From assembly GCA_027622115.1 (NCBI GenBank), contig JAQBZS010000025.1, positions 1 through 17,879 on the forward strand: a stretch of DNA of 17,879 nt, in the 5' to 3' direction. Shown in pieces: positions 7,857-16,867 of the stretch; position 1 is the first letter of the stretch, and the number at the start of each line of letters is the position of its first letter. A model generated the notes under the pieces. It did no database searches. It was given only the letters and a program-made list of their open reading frames with translations, and was not told the origin of the DNA. The translations under genes were made by a program, and so were the position numbers. This DNA comes from Planctomycetota bacterium. Lineage in GTDB: Bacteria; Planctomycetota; Planctomycetia; Planctomycetales; Planctomycetaceae.

Positions 7857-7920
7857 TGTAGCCACGTCGCCAGACGGTGGTCTCGCAGCATGTCTCCACC
7901 GTCTGGCGACAGTGGCTACA
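7857..7920. repeat. Long inverted repeat (24/25-bp arms), TGTAGCCAC ends
   Basis: The arms are 7857-7880 and 7896-7920. They are perfectly complementary except for one extra base in the right arm, and enclose a 15-nt loop. Each arm begins, read inward, with TGTAGCCAC and contains CGCCAGACGGTGG. The element lies 43 bases upstream of the DUF1549/1553 start codon, in a position to affect its 5' leader, or it may be a dispersed palindrome. No T-run follows it, so a simple terminator is unlikely. Confidence 0.85.
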
Positions 7921-8404
7921 AATGAGTTGTCGGTCGCAGGTTCTAATCTCAGATCACGGAACAGGTCCGTGTTACCACGCAGCAGAGTCTACTGCATGAG
8001 CGCGCCGGTTCGAAGACATCAACGCATCCCGATTCGACCGATACACCCCAACTCAGCCACTGATTGACAAGAAGTTTGAAATTCGCGGTGATATACTCCC
8101 TGACCAAATCAACGTGGACGACGAGGCGGACAGGCAGAAGCGACCGTCTTCGACATAGCCAATTACCCACCTCCCGAACGTTGTGTTCGCGAGTTTTTTG
8201 CTCGCCCGGCAGAGTCGCATTCCATTTCTTCGAGCAAGAAGGGCGGACTGCGGCGGCTTGACGCCACTTTGCAATTTTGAATTTCGAATTCTTCACGCAA
8301 GTGACCCTGCCATCTCGGATCGGACAACGTTCCGAACAAACCGCTCCGTCAAACCAGAGTTCCGTCAAGCCGGAGCACTCGAAAAGTCAATCCGAGGAGA
8401 CAAC
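7921..8404. other. Long leader/gap upstream of the sugar-kinase operon
   Basis: I find no convincing gene in these 484 bases; the open frame continuing upstream of the kinase to 8183 encodes no recognisable sequence and has no better start. A TTGACA (8064-8069) and an extended -10-like TGATATACT (8089-8097) occur here. A short 16-base-period tandem duplication lies at 8345-8375 (TCCGTCAAACCAGAG followed by TCCGTCAAGCCGGAG). A promoter and long 5' leader for the kdgK-like gene are plausible. Confidence 0.4.
8064..8097 (+). promoter_or_regulatory. Possible extended -10 promoter for the kdgK-gnd group
   Basis: TGATATACT at 8089-8097 matches an extended -10 (TGnTATAAT) well. TTGACA at 8064-8069 is a perfect -35, but the 22-base spacing is too long for a standard sigma-70 promoter, so only the extended -10 may matter. 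The element lies about 310 bases before the kinase ATG. Confidence 0.25.
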
Positions 8405-9478
8405 ATGCTGAATATCGCTGCCGAAGGTGATCTGGACTTCCTGGCTCTCGGTGCTCTTGTGCATCGGATTGATCCCGGTCAAATCCCGTTTCGCAAGGCC
8501 ACAGAATGCCGTATCCACGTCAGTGGCGGCGAATTCAACTGTGCCGCCAATCTGTCCGACTGCTTTCAAATGAAAACCGGCATCGCGGCCGCCATGGTGA
8601 ATTCACCACTCGGCGACCTGATCCACGAACGCGTTCGTGCGATGGGCGTGCGACCATTCTACAAGCGATTCGAGCACGACGGTGTTCGCGGTCCGAACAT
8701 GGCCACCGTCTACAGCGACCAAGGTCATGGTGTGCGGGCTCCGGTTGTGTTCTACAACCGTAGCAACGAAGCCGCCGCGCTGTTGAAGGTGGGAGACATC
8801 GACTGGACGTCGATCATGTCCGGTGGCCTGCGTTGGTTTCACACGGGCGGGATTTTCGCGGCCCTGTCGGAATCGACGCCAGACGTCATCATCGAAGCCA
8901 TGCAGGCCGCGAAAGCCGCCGGCGCGATTGTGTCGTTCGACCTCAATTATCGAGCCAAGCTGTGGCAGATTTCCGGCGGCTTGGAAACGTGCCAACAAAC
9001 ACTGCGGCGAATTGTGGAATATTGCGATGTGTTGGTTGGCAATGAAGAAGACCTGCAAATGGGACTCGGCATCGAAGGCCAAAACGTCGACAAATCTTCC
9101 AAACTCGACCCCAGTGCGTTCATTTCGATGATGGACGGCGTGGCCCAGGAATTGCCGAACGTGAAAGCCGTGGCCACGACACTTCGCGAGGTCGTCACCA
9201 CAAATCGCCATCGCTGGAGCGCCGTGCTGTGGTATGGCGGCGAAACCTTTCGAGCCCCCGAGTGCGATCTCGACGTTCTCGATCGAGTCGGCGGTGGCGA
9301 CGGGTTCGCGTCGGGGCTGTTCTACGGGCTGATGTCCGGCGAATCTCCCGAGCAATCCCTGCGACTCGGTTGGGCTCACGGGGCGCTGCTGACCACGTTT
9401 CCCGGCGACACGACGATGGCCACCATCGAACAGGTCAAGGCGTTTGCGGAAGGTGGGTCTGCTAGAATCCAGCGTTGA
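8405..9478 (+). CDS. kdgK: PfkB-family sugar kinase, likely 2-keto-3-deoxygluconate kinase
   Basis: This 357-residue ribokinase/PfkB protein carries the C-terminal signature DRVGGGDGFASGLFYGL (293-309), with Asp299 the likely catalytic base and the GGGD turn the anion hole. The N-terminal substrate-lid part includes HVSGGEFNCAANLSDC (38-53). SFDLNYRAKLW (177-187) and VLVGNEEDLQMGLG (209-222) resemble 2-keto-3-deoxygluconate kinases, which phosphorylate KDG to KDPG with ATP. Other PfkB sugars cannot be excluded by eye. GAGGAG at 8394-8399 lies just before the ATG and fixes the start. The gene heads a same-strand group with a Uma2 gene 39 bases downstream and then gnd, consistent with a role in hexuronate or Entner-Doudoroff-type catabolism. 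Family confidence is high, substrate confidence moderate. Confidence 0.85.
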   Translation: MLNIAAEGDLDFLALGALVHRIDPGQIPFRKATECRIHVSGGEFNCAANLSDCFQMKTGIAAAMVNSPLGDLIHERVRAMGVRPFYKRFEHDGVRGPNMATVYSDQGHGVRAPVVFYNRSNEAAALLKVGDIDWTSIMSGGLRWFHTGGIFAALSESTPDVIIEAMQAAKAAGAIVSFDLNYRAKLWQISGGLETCQQTLRRIVEYCDVLVGNEEDLQMGLGIEGQNVDKSSKLDPSAFISMMDGVAQELPNVKAVATTLREVVTTNRHRWSAVLWYGGETFRAPECDLDVLDRVGGGDGFASGLFYGLMSGESPEQSLRLGWAHGALLTTFPGDTTMATIEQVKAFAEGGSARIQR

Positions 9479-9517
9479 TCGAACTCGCCGAATCCGCCAA
9501 GAGCAAGAGGAGACCCG

Positions 9518-10102
9518 ATGGCGACTGAAGCACCTTCAAGAACCATGACGCTCGACGAATTTCGCGATCTTCCCGAGGAAGACGGCATTGATCGCGAGTT
9601 GATGCTGGGTGAACTCGTGGAGACTGAAATGACCAAGAGAAATCGTTGGCGTGCTAAAGTGGAAACGGTTGTTGCACGAATCCTGGATTCCTGGGCGATT
9701 CAACAGTCACCGAAAATCGTGGAAGTTTTTAGCGGCGAAGTCGGTTGCGAGTTCCCTCAACAAGACTCATCGGTCGGGATTGATGTCGCGGTGTTCTCGA
9801 TTGAAACGATCCGTGCTCAATGCGATGACTCGCCCTATATCGTCGGAGCCCCCATTGTCGCCATCGAAGTCATTTCCCCGAGCACTCGGCACGAGCAAAC
9901 ACAGAAAAAGATCGACGTGTATCTCAAGGCGGGCGTGAAGTCGGTCTGGAATATCGATCCGCACTTTCAACCCTGGCCCGTCCACAAGCCGGGAGAATCT
10001 CCGCGGATGTATTCCGGAGACGCTCAAGTCGAGGACGCCGATCATCTGCCCGGGTTTTCAGTCTCAGTTGCAGCGTTCTTCGAGTCTTCGGTTTTCAATT
10101 GA
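9518..10102 (+). CDS. Uma2-family (DUF820) PD-(D/E)XK nuclease-like protein
   Basis: This 194-residue protein is a typical Uma2/DUF820 restriction-endonuclease-like fold. The N-terminus MTLDEFRDLPEEDGIDRELMLGELVE (10-35) has the 'T.eef..l' form of the family. GIDVAVFS (87-94) carries the first acidic ligand, Asp89. PIVAIEVISPSTRHEQTQKKIDVYLKAGVKSVWNIDP (112-148) carries Glu117 and the K130/K131 region. AGAGGAGA lies 8 bases upstream of the ATG. It sits between two carbohydrate-metabolism genes with gaps of 39 and 69 bases, so it probably shares their transcript. Uma2 genes are strongly multiplied in planctomycetes and cyanobacteria; their biological role is not established, and no methyltransferase or specificity partner is beside it. 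Confidence 0.9.
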   Translation: MATEAPSRTMTLDEFRDLPEEDGIDRELMLGELVETEMTKRNRWRAKVETVVARILDSWAIQQSPKIVEVFSGEVGCEFPQQDSSVGIDVAVFSIETIRAQCDDSPYIVGAPIVAIEVISPSTRHEQTQKKIDVYLKAGVKSVWNIDPHFQPWPVHKPGESPRMYSGDAQVEDADHLPGFSVSVAAFFESSVFN

Positions 10103-10171
10103 CCAGATCGCTCGCATCAACCTGATCGCCGACAGAACCTAACTTTTCCATCTTTCAAGAATTCTCAACAC

Positions 10172-11638
<1,467 letters not shown>

Positions 11639-11811
11639 TACCGGTTGCCGTGAGACCGCGATCGCGCGCGACGAATTCAGGTTTGCGTCGCAGTGTTGAA
11701 TAAAACGAGATTGAGCAGTACTCTCAATAGTTCGAATTGACCTGAGTGTCGTTTCGAATCCTCAACGTCCCGCCACGCACCGGCTTCGGCTGGTCCTACC
11801 TCGCGGAAGAG

Positions 11812-11876
11812 TAAAGAGACTCTCCGAAAAACCGGTCTGACCCTTTGGAAGCGTCGCCTTTTCCAGAGAGTCTTTA
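11812..11876. repeat. Imperfect hairpin with TAAAG...ACTCTC arms
   Basis: The left arm (11812-11830, TAAAGAGACTCTCCGAAAA) pairs with the right arm (about 11858-11876), allowing a 2-nt bulge and a mismatch. The sequence CCGAAAAACCGGTCTGACCC inside it resembles the right arm of the perfect palindrome at 2367-2388 (CCGAAAAAGACTCCCGACCC), suggesting a degenerate relative. Confidence 0.5.
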
Positions 11877-11894
11877 ATTGGACAGCGCCACTTT

Positions 11895-12039
11895 GGCGTG
11901 AACGTCGCTCGTTTGACGGCACGTCGTAGGCACGCGCGTTTGTGGACATCTCCCGGTCGAAACTACCAAGAACTGATTTGACGCGTTTTCACTCCTCAAA
12001 CTCGCGTGCCTACCGCGTGCGGTTAAACGAGTGAACGCC
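11895..12039. repeat. Long imperfect palindrome, arms about 43-48 nt
   Basis: The left arm is 11895-11942 and the right arm 11997-12039, enclosing a 54-nt centre. The inner 17 bases (GTAGGCACGCG-GTTTG) match with one mismatch. The outer part (GGCGT..TCGTTT.AC.GCACG) matches with a few differences and one indel. The right arm contains CGGTTAAACG, shared with the short dispersed repeats at 2436-2460 and 3745-3769. Its size, symmetry and lack of coding capacity are MITE-like; no target-site duplication was recognised. Confidence 0.65.
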
Positions 12040-12175
12040 CCAACCCAACGTCGTCGCTCGAAACCAATGCTTCAATTCCGTTCCCGGATGGACTTTTTTC
12101 GGTTCAATCTCCGGTCGGACCCAAACTCAGATTCGGATTCCCGTGGAGCAAGATACGGGAGGCGGAGTTTCGTCA

Positions 12176-12481
12176 ATGAATGGTGCAGTATTTATTAGTC
12201 AGAACCCGCTGATCAGCGACATTGAAATCTTCCCTGCCGAAACACCCACCGTTGTGGGTCGCAGCATCATGTCTGACATCAGCGTGCCCGACGTCTTGAT
12301 GAGCCGTCGCCATTGTGAGTTTCAAATCGTCGAGGAACGCGTGATCGTGCGAGACTTGCAGTCCACGAACGGCACAATCGTCAACGGCGAGCTGGTCGCG
12401 GATTCTGTGTTGAACGAAGGCGACGTGCTGATACTGGGACAATCGGAATTCACAACGGAATTCCGTCGTAGCGCGAAGTAG
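12176..12481 (+). CDS. Small FHA-domain protein
   Basis: This 101-residue protein is a single forkhead-associated domain. It shows VVGRSIMSD (26-34), LMSRRHCEFQI (41-51) and LQSTNGTIVNG (61-71), the conserved Gly-Arg, Ser-x-x-His and Asn residues that bind phosphothreonine. No second domain, signal peptide or membrane segment is present, so it would act as a phosphothreonine reader, probably of a Ser/Thr kinase target encoded elsewhere. I start at the ATG at 12176 because GGCGGAG ends eight bases upstream; a GTG at 12143 in the same frame would add eleven residues. The gene converges on rsmD with only 25 bases between the two stop codons. Confidence 0.88.
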   Translation: MNGAVFISQNPLISDIEIFPAETPTVVGRSIMSDISVPDVLMSRRHCEFQIVEERVIVRDLQSTNGTIVNGELVADSVLNEGDVLILGQSEFTTEFRRSAK

Positions 12482-12506
12482 GGCCGCGATCGCTGCCGAT
12501 TCGCTG

Positions 12507-13106
12507 TCAGTCAGGCAAAGCCTCAACCGACGGTTGCTTGCGAAGGACGTGGATTTCCATGGACGAGAATTCCAGGTTCCACTCTTCCTTCCACGTCTCG
12601 GGGATCTCGTACTCGGCCTTTTCCGGAACACGCAAGATGATCCGAGCGTTTTCGGCGGAAACGTCGGGTCGACCCAGTCGCTGAAACGATTTGAAAAACG
12701 GCTTACCCGGTTGAAGCTGCTTGATCATCGCATACGGCGGATCGAAGAAGATCAAATCGTAGGGGTAAAACTCGGCCAGTCCTTTGGGCCGAAACGACGT
12801 GCGCAGAATGTCGGTCTGCCACAGAAACACGTCCGACCCCGCGCCGATCCTGTCTCGGTTGCGTTGGAGCAATTCAAAGGCCTGTGGGTCTTTTTCAAAG
12901 AAGACCACGCTCTTTGCACCACGACTGAGTGCCTCGAAGCCAATCGTACCCGTGCCGGAAAACACGTCCGCGACACGCTCGCCGTTGAGTTCGCCGCCGA
13001 GATTTTCGAACAACTTTTCCTTGACTCGATCCGTAATCGGCCGAGTCACCAAGCCGGGACGTGTTAAGAGCTTTCGACCTCGAAAACGACCGGTAATGAT
13101 CCTCAT
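12507..13106 (-). CDS. rsmD: 16S rRNA (guanine(966)-N(2))-methyltransferase
   Basis: This 199-residue class I SAM-dependent methyltransferase matches RsmD in length and order. It begins MRIITGRFRGRKL, has TRPITDRVKEKLFENL (21-36), the SAM-binding motif DVFSGTGTIGFEALSRGA (47-64), and the catalytic DPPY motif (FFDPPYAMIK, 120-129). RsmD methylates N2 of guanine 966 of 16S rRNA in the small ribosomal subunit. The start ATG overlaps the TGA of the upstream FHA gene (bases 13103-13106), so it is probably translated by coupling; it has no clear ribosome binding site of its own. The glycine motif reads FSGTGTIG rather than the more common FAGSGALG, a tolerated variant. Confidence 0.94.
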   Translation of the reverse strand: MRIITGRFRGRKLLTRPGLVTRPITDRVKEKLFENLGGELNGERVADVFSGTGTIGFEALSRGAKSVVFFEKDPQAFELLQRNRDRIGAGSDVFLWQTDILRTSFRPKGLAEFYPYDLIFFDPPYAMIKQLQPGKPFFKSFQRLGRPDVSAENARIILRVPEKAEYEIPETWKEEWNLEFSSMEIHVLRKQPSVEALPD

Positions 13107-13552
13107 TTCGGCGAGCCGTTCAACGGTGGTTCGTCACCGGCTTCAGGAATGGAAAGAATATCGATCACGGCCGTATCGCCTTTCGCGGCTGCGGGCGTGT
13201 AGCCGTCTGAAAGCCAACTCGCAATCCGCACGTCTTCCGAGTTGTCGCTGATCGAAGATATCGCGGGTCGCGGCAACTTGAAGCTCAGCGGCCCCAGCGT
13301 CAGGACGTCGCCCGGCCGGAGCATGGTCTCTTCTTCGATGCGTCGTTTGTTGACGAACGTGCCGTTGCGACTTCCCAAGTCGGTCACGAACAGCCCATTC
13401 AACGAGGGCCGCAACAGACAGTGTCGCCGACTGATGTCTTGCGAAGCCAACAAGATCTGACAACTCTTGTCGCGGCCAATGACGATGTCACGGTCCGGCA
13501 GAGAAAGCGTTTTTCCAGCGTGCTTCCCCGAAATGACCAGCAATTCCGTCAT
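13103..13552 (-). CDS. FHA-domain protein, coupled to rsmD
   Basis: This 149-residue protein has an N-terminal FHA domain: TELLVISGKHAGKTLSL (2-18), DIVIGRDKSCQI (22-33), ISRRHCLLRPS (40-50) and LGSRNGTFVNKRRI (59-72), then GDVLTLGPLSFKL (81-93). About 55 C-terminal residues follow (SSISDNSEDVRIASWLSDG...AAAKGDTAVIDI) with no recognised fold and several serines and threonines that could be phosphorylated. The domain is expected to bind phosphothreonine peptides. Its stop codon overlaps the rsmD start by four bases, so the two form one transcription unit. Its start at 13552 has only a weak AGAGA upstream. A second, independent FHA gene lies on the other side of rsmD; the two share the domain but are not close copies. 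Confidence 0.9.
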   Translation of the reverse strand: MTELLVISGKHAGKTLSLPDRDIVIGRDKSCQILLASQDISRRHCLLRPSLNGLFVTDLGSRNGTFVNKRRIEEETMLRPGDVLTLGPLSFKLPRPAISSISDNSEDVRIASWLSDGYTPAAAKGDTAVIDILSIPEAGDEPPLNGSPK

Positions 13553-13583
13553 CGATCGAATCTCTGTCTAGTGCGAATGATTC

Positions 13584-13615
13584 ATTAGCCGTTTTGGCGT
13601 TAGCCACGGTTCCGG
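13584..13615. repeat. Short intergenic repeat of the TTAGCC-GTTTTGGCG type
   Basis: In the 117-base gap between the FHA2 start and the DUF1501 stop lies ATTAGCCGTTTTGGCG followed by TTAGCCACGGTT. A partial echo, AGCCGTTTTAGCTAAAA, occurs at 13663-13679, ending inside the DUF1501 3' end. From memory, motifs of this kind are scattered in planctomycete genomes; only one full copy is present in the window. Confidence 0.4.
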
Positions 13616-13669
13616 TCAATCGTGCTCTTTCTTGGTATCGGTGCTCCGGCAGATTCTGCCACAGCCGTT

Positions 13670-15075
13670 TTAGCTAAAAAGCTCCATCACCGGGTTCCCC
13701 GTGGTCAGCGGACGCGTTGCGCCGTCTTTTCCAAGTCGGGTATCCAGTGGGACATCGAGGGCCTTGTAGATCGTGGCTCCGAGATCTTGCGGCTCGACGG
13801 GCCGGTTCTTGACGTAACCGCCAATCTTGTCGGATTCGCCATAGACCGCGCCGCCGCGAATACCCGCACCGGCCAGGATCGCTGGGAAACATTGCGGCCA
13901 ATGCACACGTCCCGGAGCGCCCTTGGTCTGAATCTTCGGCGAACGTCCAAACTCGCCCATCACCACGACCAACGTGTTGTCGAGCATCCCGCGTTCATCC
14001 AGGTCAATGAACAAGGACGACAACGCTTCGTCCAAACGCGGCAAGCACCAGCCCATTCCGTACGATCCGCTGCCGAAGGCGTTGCCCATTCCCATGTGAC
14101 CGCCGTGCATGTCCCAACTGGAACTCGGTGGTCCGCCGCCGCGACCGGGAGCCGGTCCGGTCCACCCATTGACAGTGACTAAGCCGATCCCGGCTTCGAT
14201 CAATCGGCGAGCCAGCAACAGGTTCTGCCCCAGCGGATGCCGACCATAGCGGTCTCGCACGGCATCCGGTTCTCGATTCAATTCAAACGCTTGCCGACCG
14301 TCCGGCCCGGTCATCAATTCAAACGCTTTGTGCTGCAACTCCTGCCAATCATTGCGAGCGACATCATCCGTGCCGGCCATGGGGTCGAGTTGATCCAACA
14401 GTTGACGACGCCTCGGCACGCGAGCCGGTTCTCGAACATCGTAAAGTTCGGGCGGCTTGAAGTTCGGCATGGCGGGATGGTTGGCGGCCGACCCGACGAA
14501 CAGCGGCGAATGAGCGGCACCCAAGAAACCGCCGGTTCCGATGTTGGGGGCACAAAAGACCGGCCGACCCACGCACTTGATCAGCCAGGCGTAGGAAACC
14601 GGGTTACGGACACTCGGCCGAACTTTCGCCACCACCGAACCGAGATACGGCAGTTCGGTATCCGGTTCGCCCGTCACTTGACCGCTCAAGCAATTGTGCA
14701 TGCCGTCAAAGTGATTGCTGATGTTGTTCGGAGCGTCATCGAGCGAATCAAGCAGAACTTATCCGTCAGCTTGGACAGCCGCGTATGCAGTTCGCTGAGC
14801 TGCATACCCGGAACCGCCGAATGGATCGGTCGGTACGGACCGCGAATTTCATCGGGAGCGTTGGGCTTCAAGTCCCAAGTATCGAGATGACTGGGTCCGC
14901 CACACAGCAGCACGAAGATGCACGATTTCTGAGTGGAACTCGCGGGGCCGGCAGGATTGACGCTGCCGCGAGCCGCCACCATGCCGGGCACGCCGAACGT
15001 CAACGCACCAAGTCCACCGGCTTGTAGGACTTGGCGGCGAGAAACGCCCGAGGTCATCTGTGGATCGACGTGCAT
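13670..15075 (-). pseudogene. DUF1501 family protein, interrupted by a single frameshift
   Basis: Two overlapping frames together encode one DUF1501 protein of about 468 residues, the usual family size. Frame one starts at the ATG at 15075 with AAGGA just upstream and a Tat-like signal (VSRRQVLQAGGLGALTFGVP, 11-30). It then gives KSCIFVLLCGGPSHLDTWDLKP and SKLTDKFCLIRSMT, and after a nonsense tail stops at 14686. Frame two resumes in register near 14734 with APNNISNHFDGMHNCLSG and runs to 13670, including WDMHGGHMGMG, VVVMGEFGRSPK and VHWPQCFPAILAGAGIRGG, the family's metal-site-like region. One missing base near 14734 explains it. The cause is a real mutation, a sequencing error, or less likely a programmed -1 shift; no slippery heptamer is seen. 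DUF1501 proteins are sulfatase-like exported proteins usually paired with DUF1549/1553 proteins. Confidence 0.88.
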
Positions 15076-15270
15076 TGCATTCCTTTCGGCTGCGGCTTGA
15101 AGATGCTGGCTTGTCGTCTCAACATCCTCCCTGAAACACTGGTCGCTGTCGAGAGTCGACAAAGTCGGTTGGTGTCGGCGTCGCCGAGTCTTGCTGGAGC
15201 CTTGAAGGCACTCGACCAGCGACGCGACCATGTGCGACGACCATCGGGATTCAATCACCAAGGAGTCATC

Positions 15271-15816
15271 ATGCTGCGCGCAACTGCTTTCGTTACCTCG
15301 TTGCTAATGGTTAGCACCGTGGCACCTCTTGCAGCGGAAGAACAGGCCGACAAGAAAGCCGAACCCGCGATTACGATCAAAGTTGTGGACCAACAGGGCT
15401 ATGTGGCCGAGATCAAGAAGCTCAAAGGCAAGGTCGTTGTCGTGGACTTTTGGGCCACCTGGTGTTTCCCGTGCATCAAGACCTTCGACAAGACGGTGCA
15501 ATGGCAGACGGAACTTGGCAAGCAAGGTTTGGCGGTCGTTTCCGTCAGCATGGACGATGCCGAAGACAAAGAGCGGGCACTCAAGTTCCTGACAAAGAAG
15601 AACGCCAAGATCGTCAACTTGATGAGTTGGCACGGCATTGAAGAAGACGCGGCCAAAGCGTTCGCGATCGGCGGTGGGGCTCTGCCGCATTTCAAGGTCT
15701 ATGATCGCACGGGCAAGTTGATCAAGACCTTTGAATACAAACCCGACCGACCGGTGAAGCATGAAGATGTCGATGCCGCAATCCGCGCGGCATTGGCAAC
15801 CGACAAAAACAAATGA
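15271..15816 (+). CDS. Secreted thioredoxin-like (TlpA-type) protein
   Basis: This 181-residue protein starts at the ATG at 15271 with AAGGAG at 15260-15265. A signal peptide (MLRATAFVTSLLMVSTVAPLAA) is followed by a thioredoxin fold: KGKVVVVDFWATWCFPC (52-68) with the redox Cys65-x-x-Cys68, and ALPHFKVYD (137-145) with cis-Pro139. The VDFWATWCxPC form and the exported location fit the TlpA/ResA-like group that reduces or exchanges disulfides outside the cytoplasm. The long upstream frame reaching back to 15031 is antisense to the DUF1501 start and is not used. The stop codon overlaps the next start by four bases (ATGA), so the thioredoxin and IMPase-like genes probably form one operon, although their predicted compartments differ. 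Confidence 0.9.
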   Translation: MLRATAFVTSLLMVSTVAPLAAEEQADKKAEPAITIKVVDQQGYVAEIKKLKGKVVVVDFWATWCFPCIKTFDKTVQWQTELGKQGLAVVSVSMDDAEDKERALKFLTKKNAKIVNLMSWHGIEEDAAKAFAIGGGALPHFKVYDRTGKLIKTFEYKPDRPVKHEDVDAAIRAALATDKNK

Positions 15817-16784
15817 ATTGTCCACAATGTCAGATGGAAAACCACGTCATGGATTACGATATCGCTGCGATCGCCGATGCCTTGTCTGTTCATATTCCGC
15901 CGATTGTGCGTTGGTGCGGCGCTATCGCCAAGCGGATGCGCACGCACAACATTTCCATCACCGGCAAGGAGTCCGGCTATTCCAATACCGATGCACTGAC
16001 GCTTGCCGACCTAACGGTACAGGAATTGTTGGTCGCCGCTCTGAGAGATTCCGACCCGATCTTTCGCCAATGCCGCATTGACGGCGAGGAAGAAACCGGA
16101 GACATGGCCTGCTTCTCGCAGACCAGCGAACTCGCCATCGCCATCGATCCGATCGACGGCACGAAGCAATACCGCGATCGTACCGGCAACGGATATTCGG
16201 TCATCGTGCAGTTGCAGTCGCCGGAAGACGTGCATTATTCGCTGGTCTACATCCCCGAAAATGGCCCGCATGGAATGTGGGTGGAAGCAAAAGGGAATCG
16301 AGTGGTCTGCGGCGAGGATGATCCGACTCGTTCTGCGGTGGATGTTCTGAAATCGTTGCCGCCGCGATCGGCAAAGTCCGCCGACGATTCGCGACGCATC
16401 TACGTCATCGGATTCCTGGACCAAGATGACTCACGCGCGCAGGCCGTGACGGCGGCGGGTCTGCAAGGCGTGGCCGCCGATGTGACGCCCGGCAGCATTT
16501 ACGAATTGATGGCTCGCGGTGAATTCATCGGGTCACTGATTCATTCGCCGAATATCTACGACTTTCCCGTGTCGATGCAATTGGCCCGCATCTGGGGGGG
16601 CGACGCCGTGATGGTCCAGGACGGTAGTTCGGTCAATTTCCACGAATTGTGGTTGGATGATCGCTGCGACATGCTGCGCGTGCGGGGAATCGTCGCGTGC
16701 AGTCCCGATCGCCGAGTCCTGAAAACACTGTGCGACGTCGCTAGGGATTGGAATCCGGATCGTTATCCCGATCTTGGGTGTTGA
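15813..16784 (+). CDS. Inositol monophosphatase family protein (CysQ-like)
   Basis: This 323-residue protein belongs to the Li-sensitive, Mg-dependent sugar-phosphatase superfamily. The metal-binding set is visible: IDGEEETGD (89-97), AIDPIDGTKQYRDRTGNGYSV (110-130) with Asp112 and Asp115, and a third site IYDFPVSMQLARIWGG (248-263) with Asp250. DPIDGTKQY and the RTGNGYSV run resemble 3'(2'),5'-bisphosphate nucleotidases (CysQ, which removes PAP) and some myo-inositol or histidinol phosphatases; the substrate is open. The WD of motif C is replaced by YD, which is tolerated. The first possible ATG, overlapping the thioredoxin stop, gives an odd MNCPQCQMENHV N-terminus with a CxxC; in-frame ATGs at 15834 and 15849 are alternatives, none with a strong ribosome binding site. 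No signal peptide is seen. Confidence 0.85.
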   Translation: MNCPQCQMENHVMDYDIAAIADALSVHIPPIVRWCGAIAKRMRTHNISITGKESGYSNTDALTLADLTVQELLVAALRDSDPIFRQCRIDGEEETGDMACFSQTSELAIAIDPIDGTKQYRDRTGNGYSVIVQLQSPEDVHYSLVYIPENGPHGMWVEAKGNRVVCGEDDPTRSAVDVLKSLPPRSAKSADDSRRIYVIGFLDQDDSRAQAVTAAGLQGVAADVTPGSIYELMARGEFIGSLIHSPNIYDFPVSMQLARIWGGDAVMVQDGSSVNFHELWLDDRCDMLRVRGIVACSPDRRVLKTLCDVARDWNPDRYPDLGC

Positions 16785-16867
16785 GAATTCGTTGTTGACG
16801 GGCACTTTTATTCGGGCAGGTTTTGTGCAAATCCGTAGCGTCGTTCTGCTACTGGGTCTTGCTCGGA

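Larger units (their letters stand above)
11639..12175. other. Repeat-rich gap after gnd
   Basis: I see no credible gene in this 537-base stretch. A 90-codon minus-strand frame (11677-11949) runs straight through the repeats, is arginine rich and is not recognisable, so I treat it as chance. The gap holds two imperfect palindromes, 11812-11876 and 11895-12039. A weak GCGACG/CGTCGC stem near 11670-11693 lacks a T-run, so no good terminator for gnd was found. The last 30 bases carry the ribosome binding site of the FHA gene. Confidence 0.55.

Noticed and set aside
8183..8404. N-terminal extension of the sugar kinase
   Set aside because: The extension has no family similarity, while the ATG at 8405 has a strong GAGGAG just upstream and begins at the usual family N-terminus.
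8603..9379. Minus-strand 258-codon frame
   Set aside because: It is antisense to the PfkB kinase; there is no recognisable protein.
11677..11949. 90-codon minus-strand open frame in the gap after gnd
   Set aside because: It overlaps two palindromic repeats, is rich in arginine, has no ribosome binding site and no recognisable domain.
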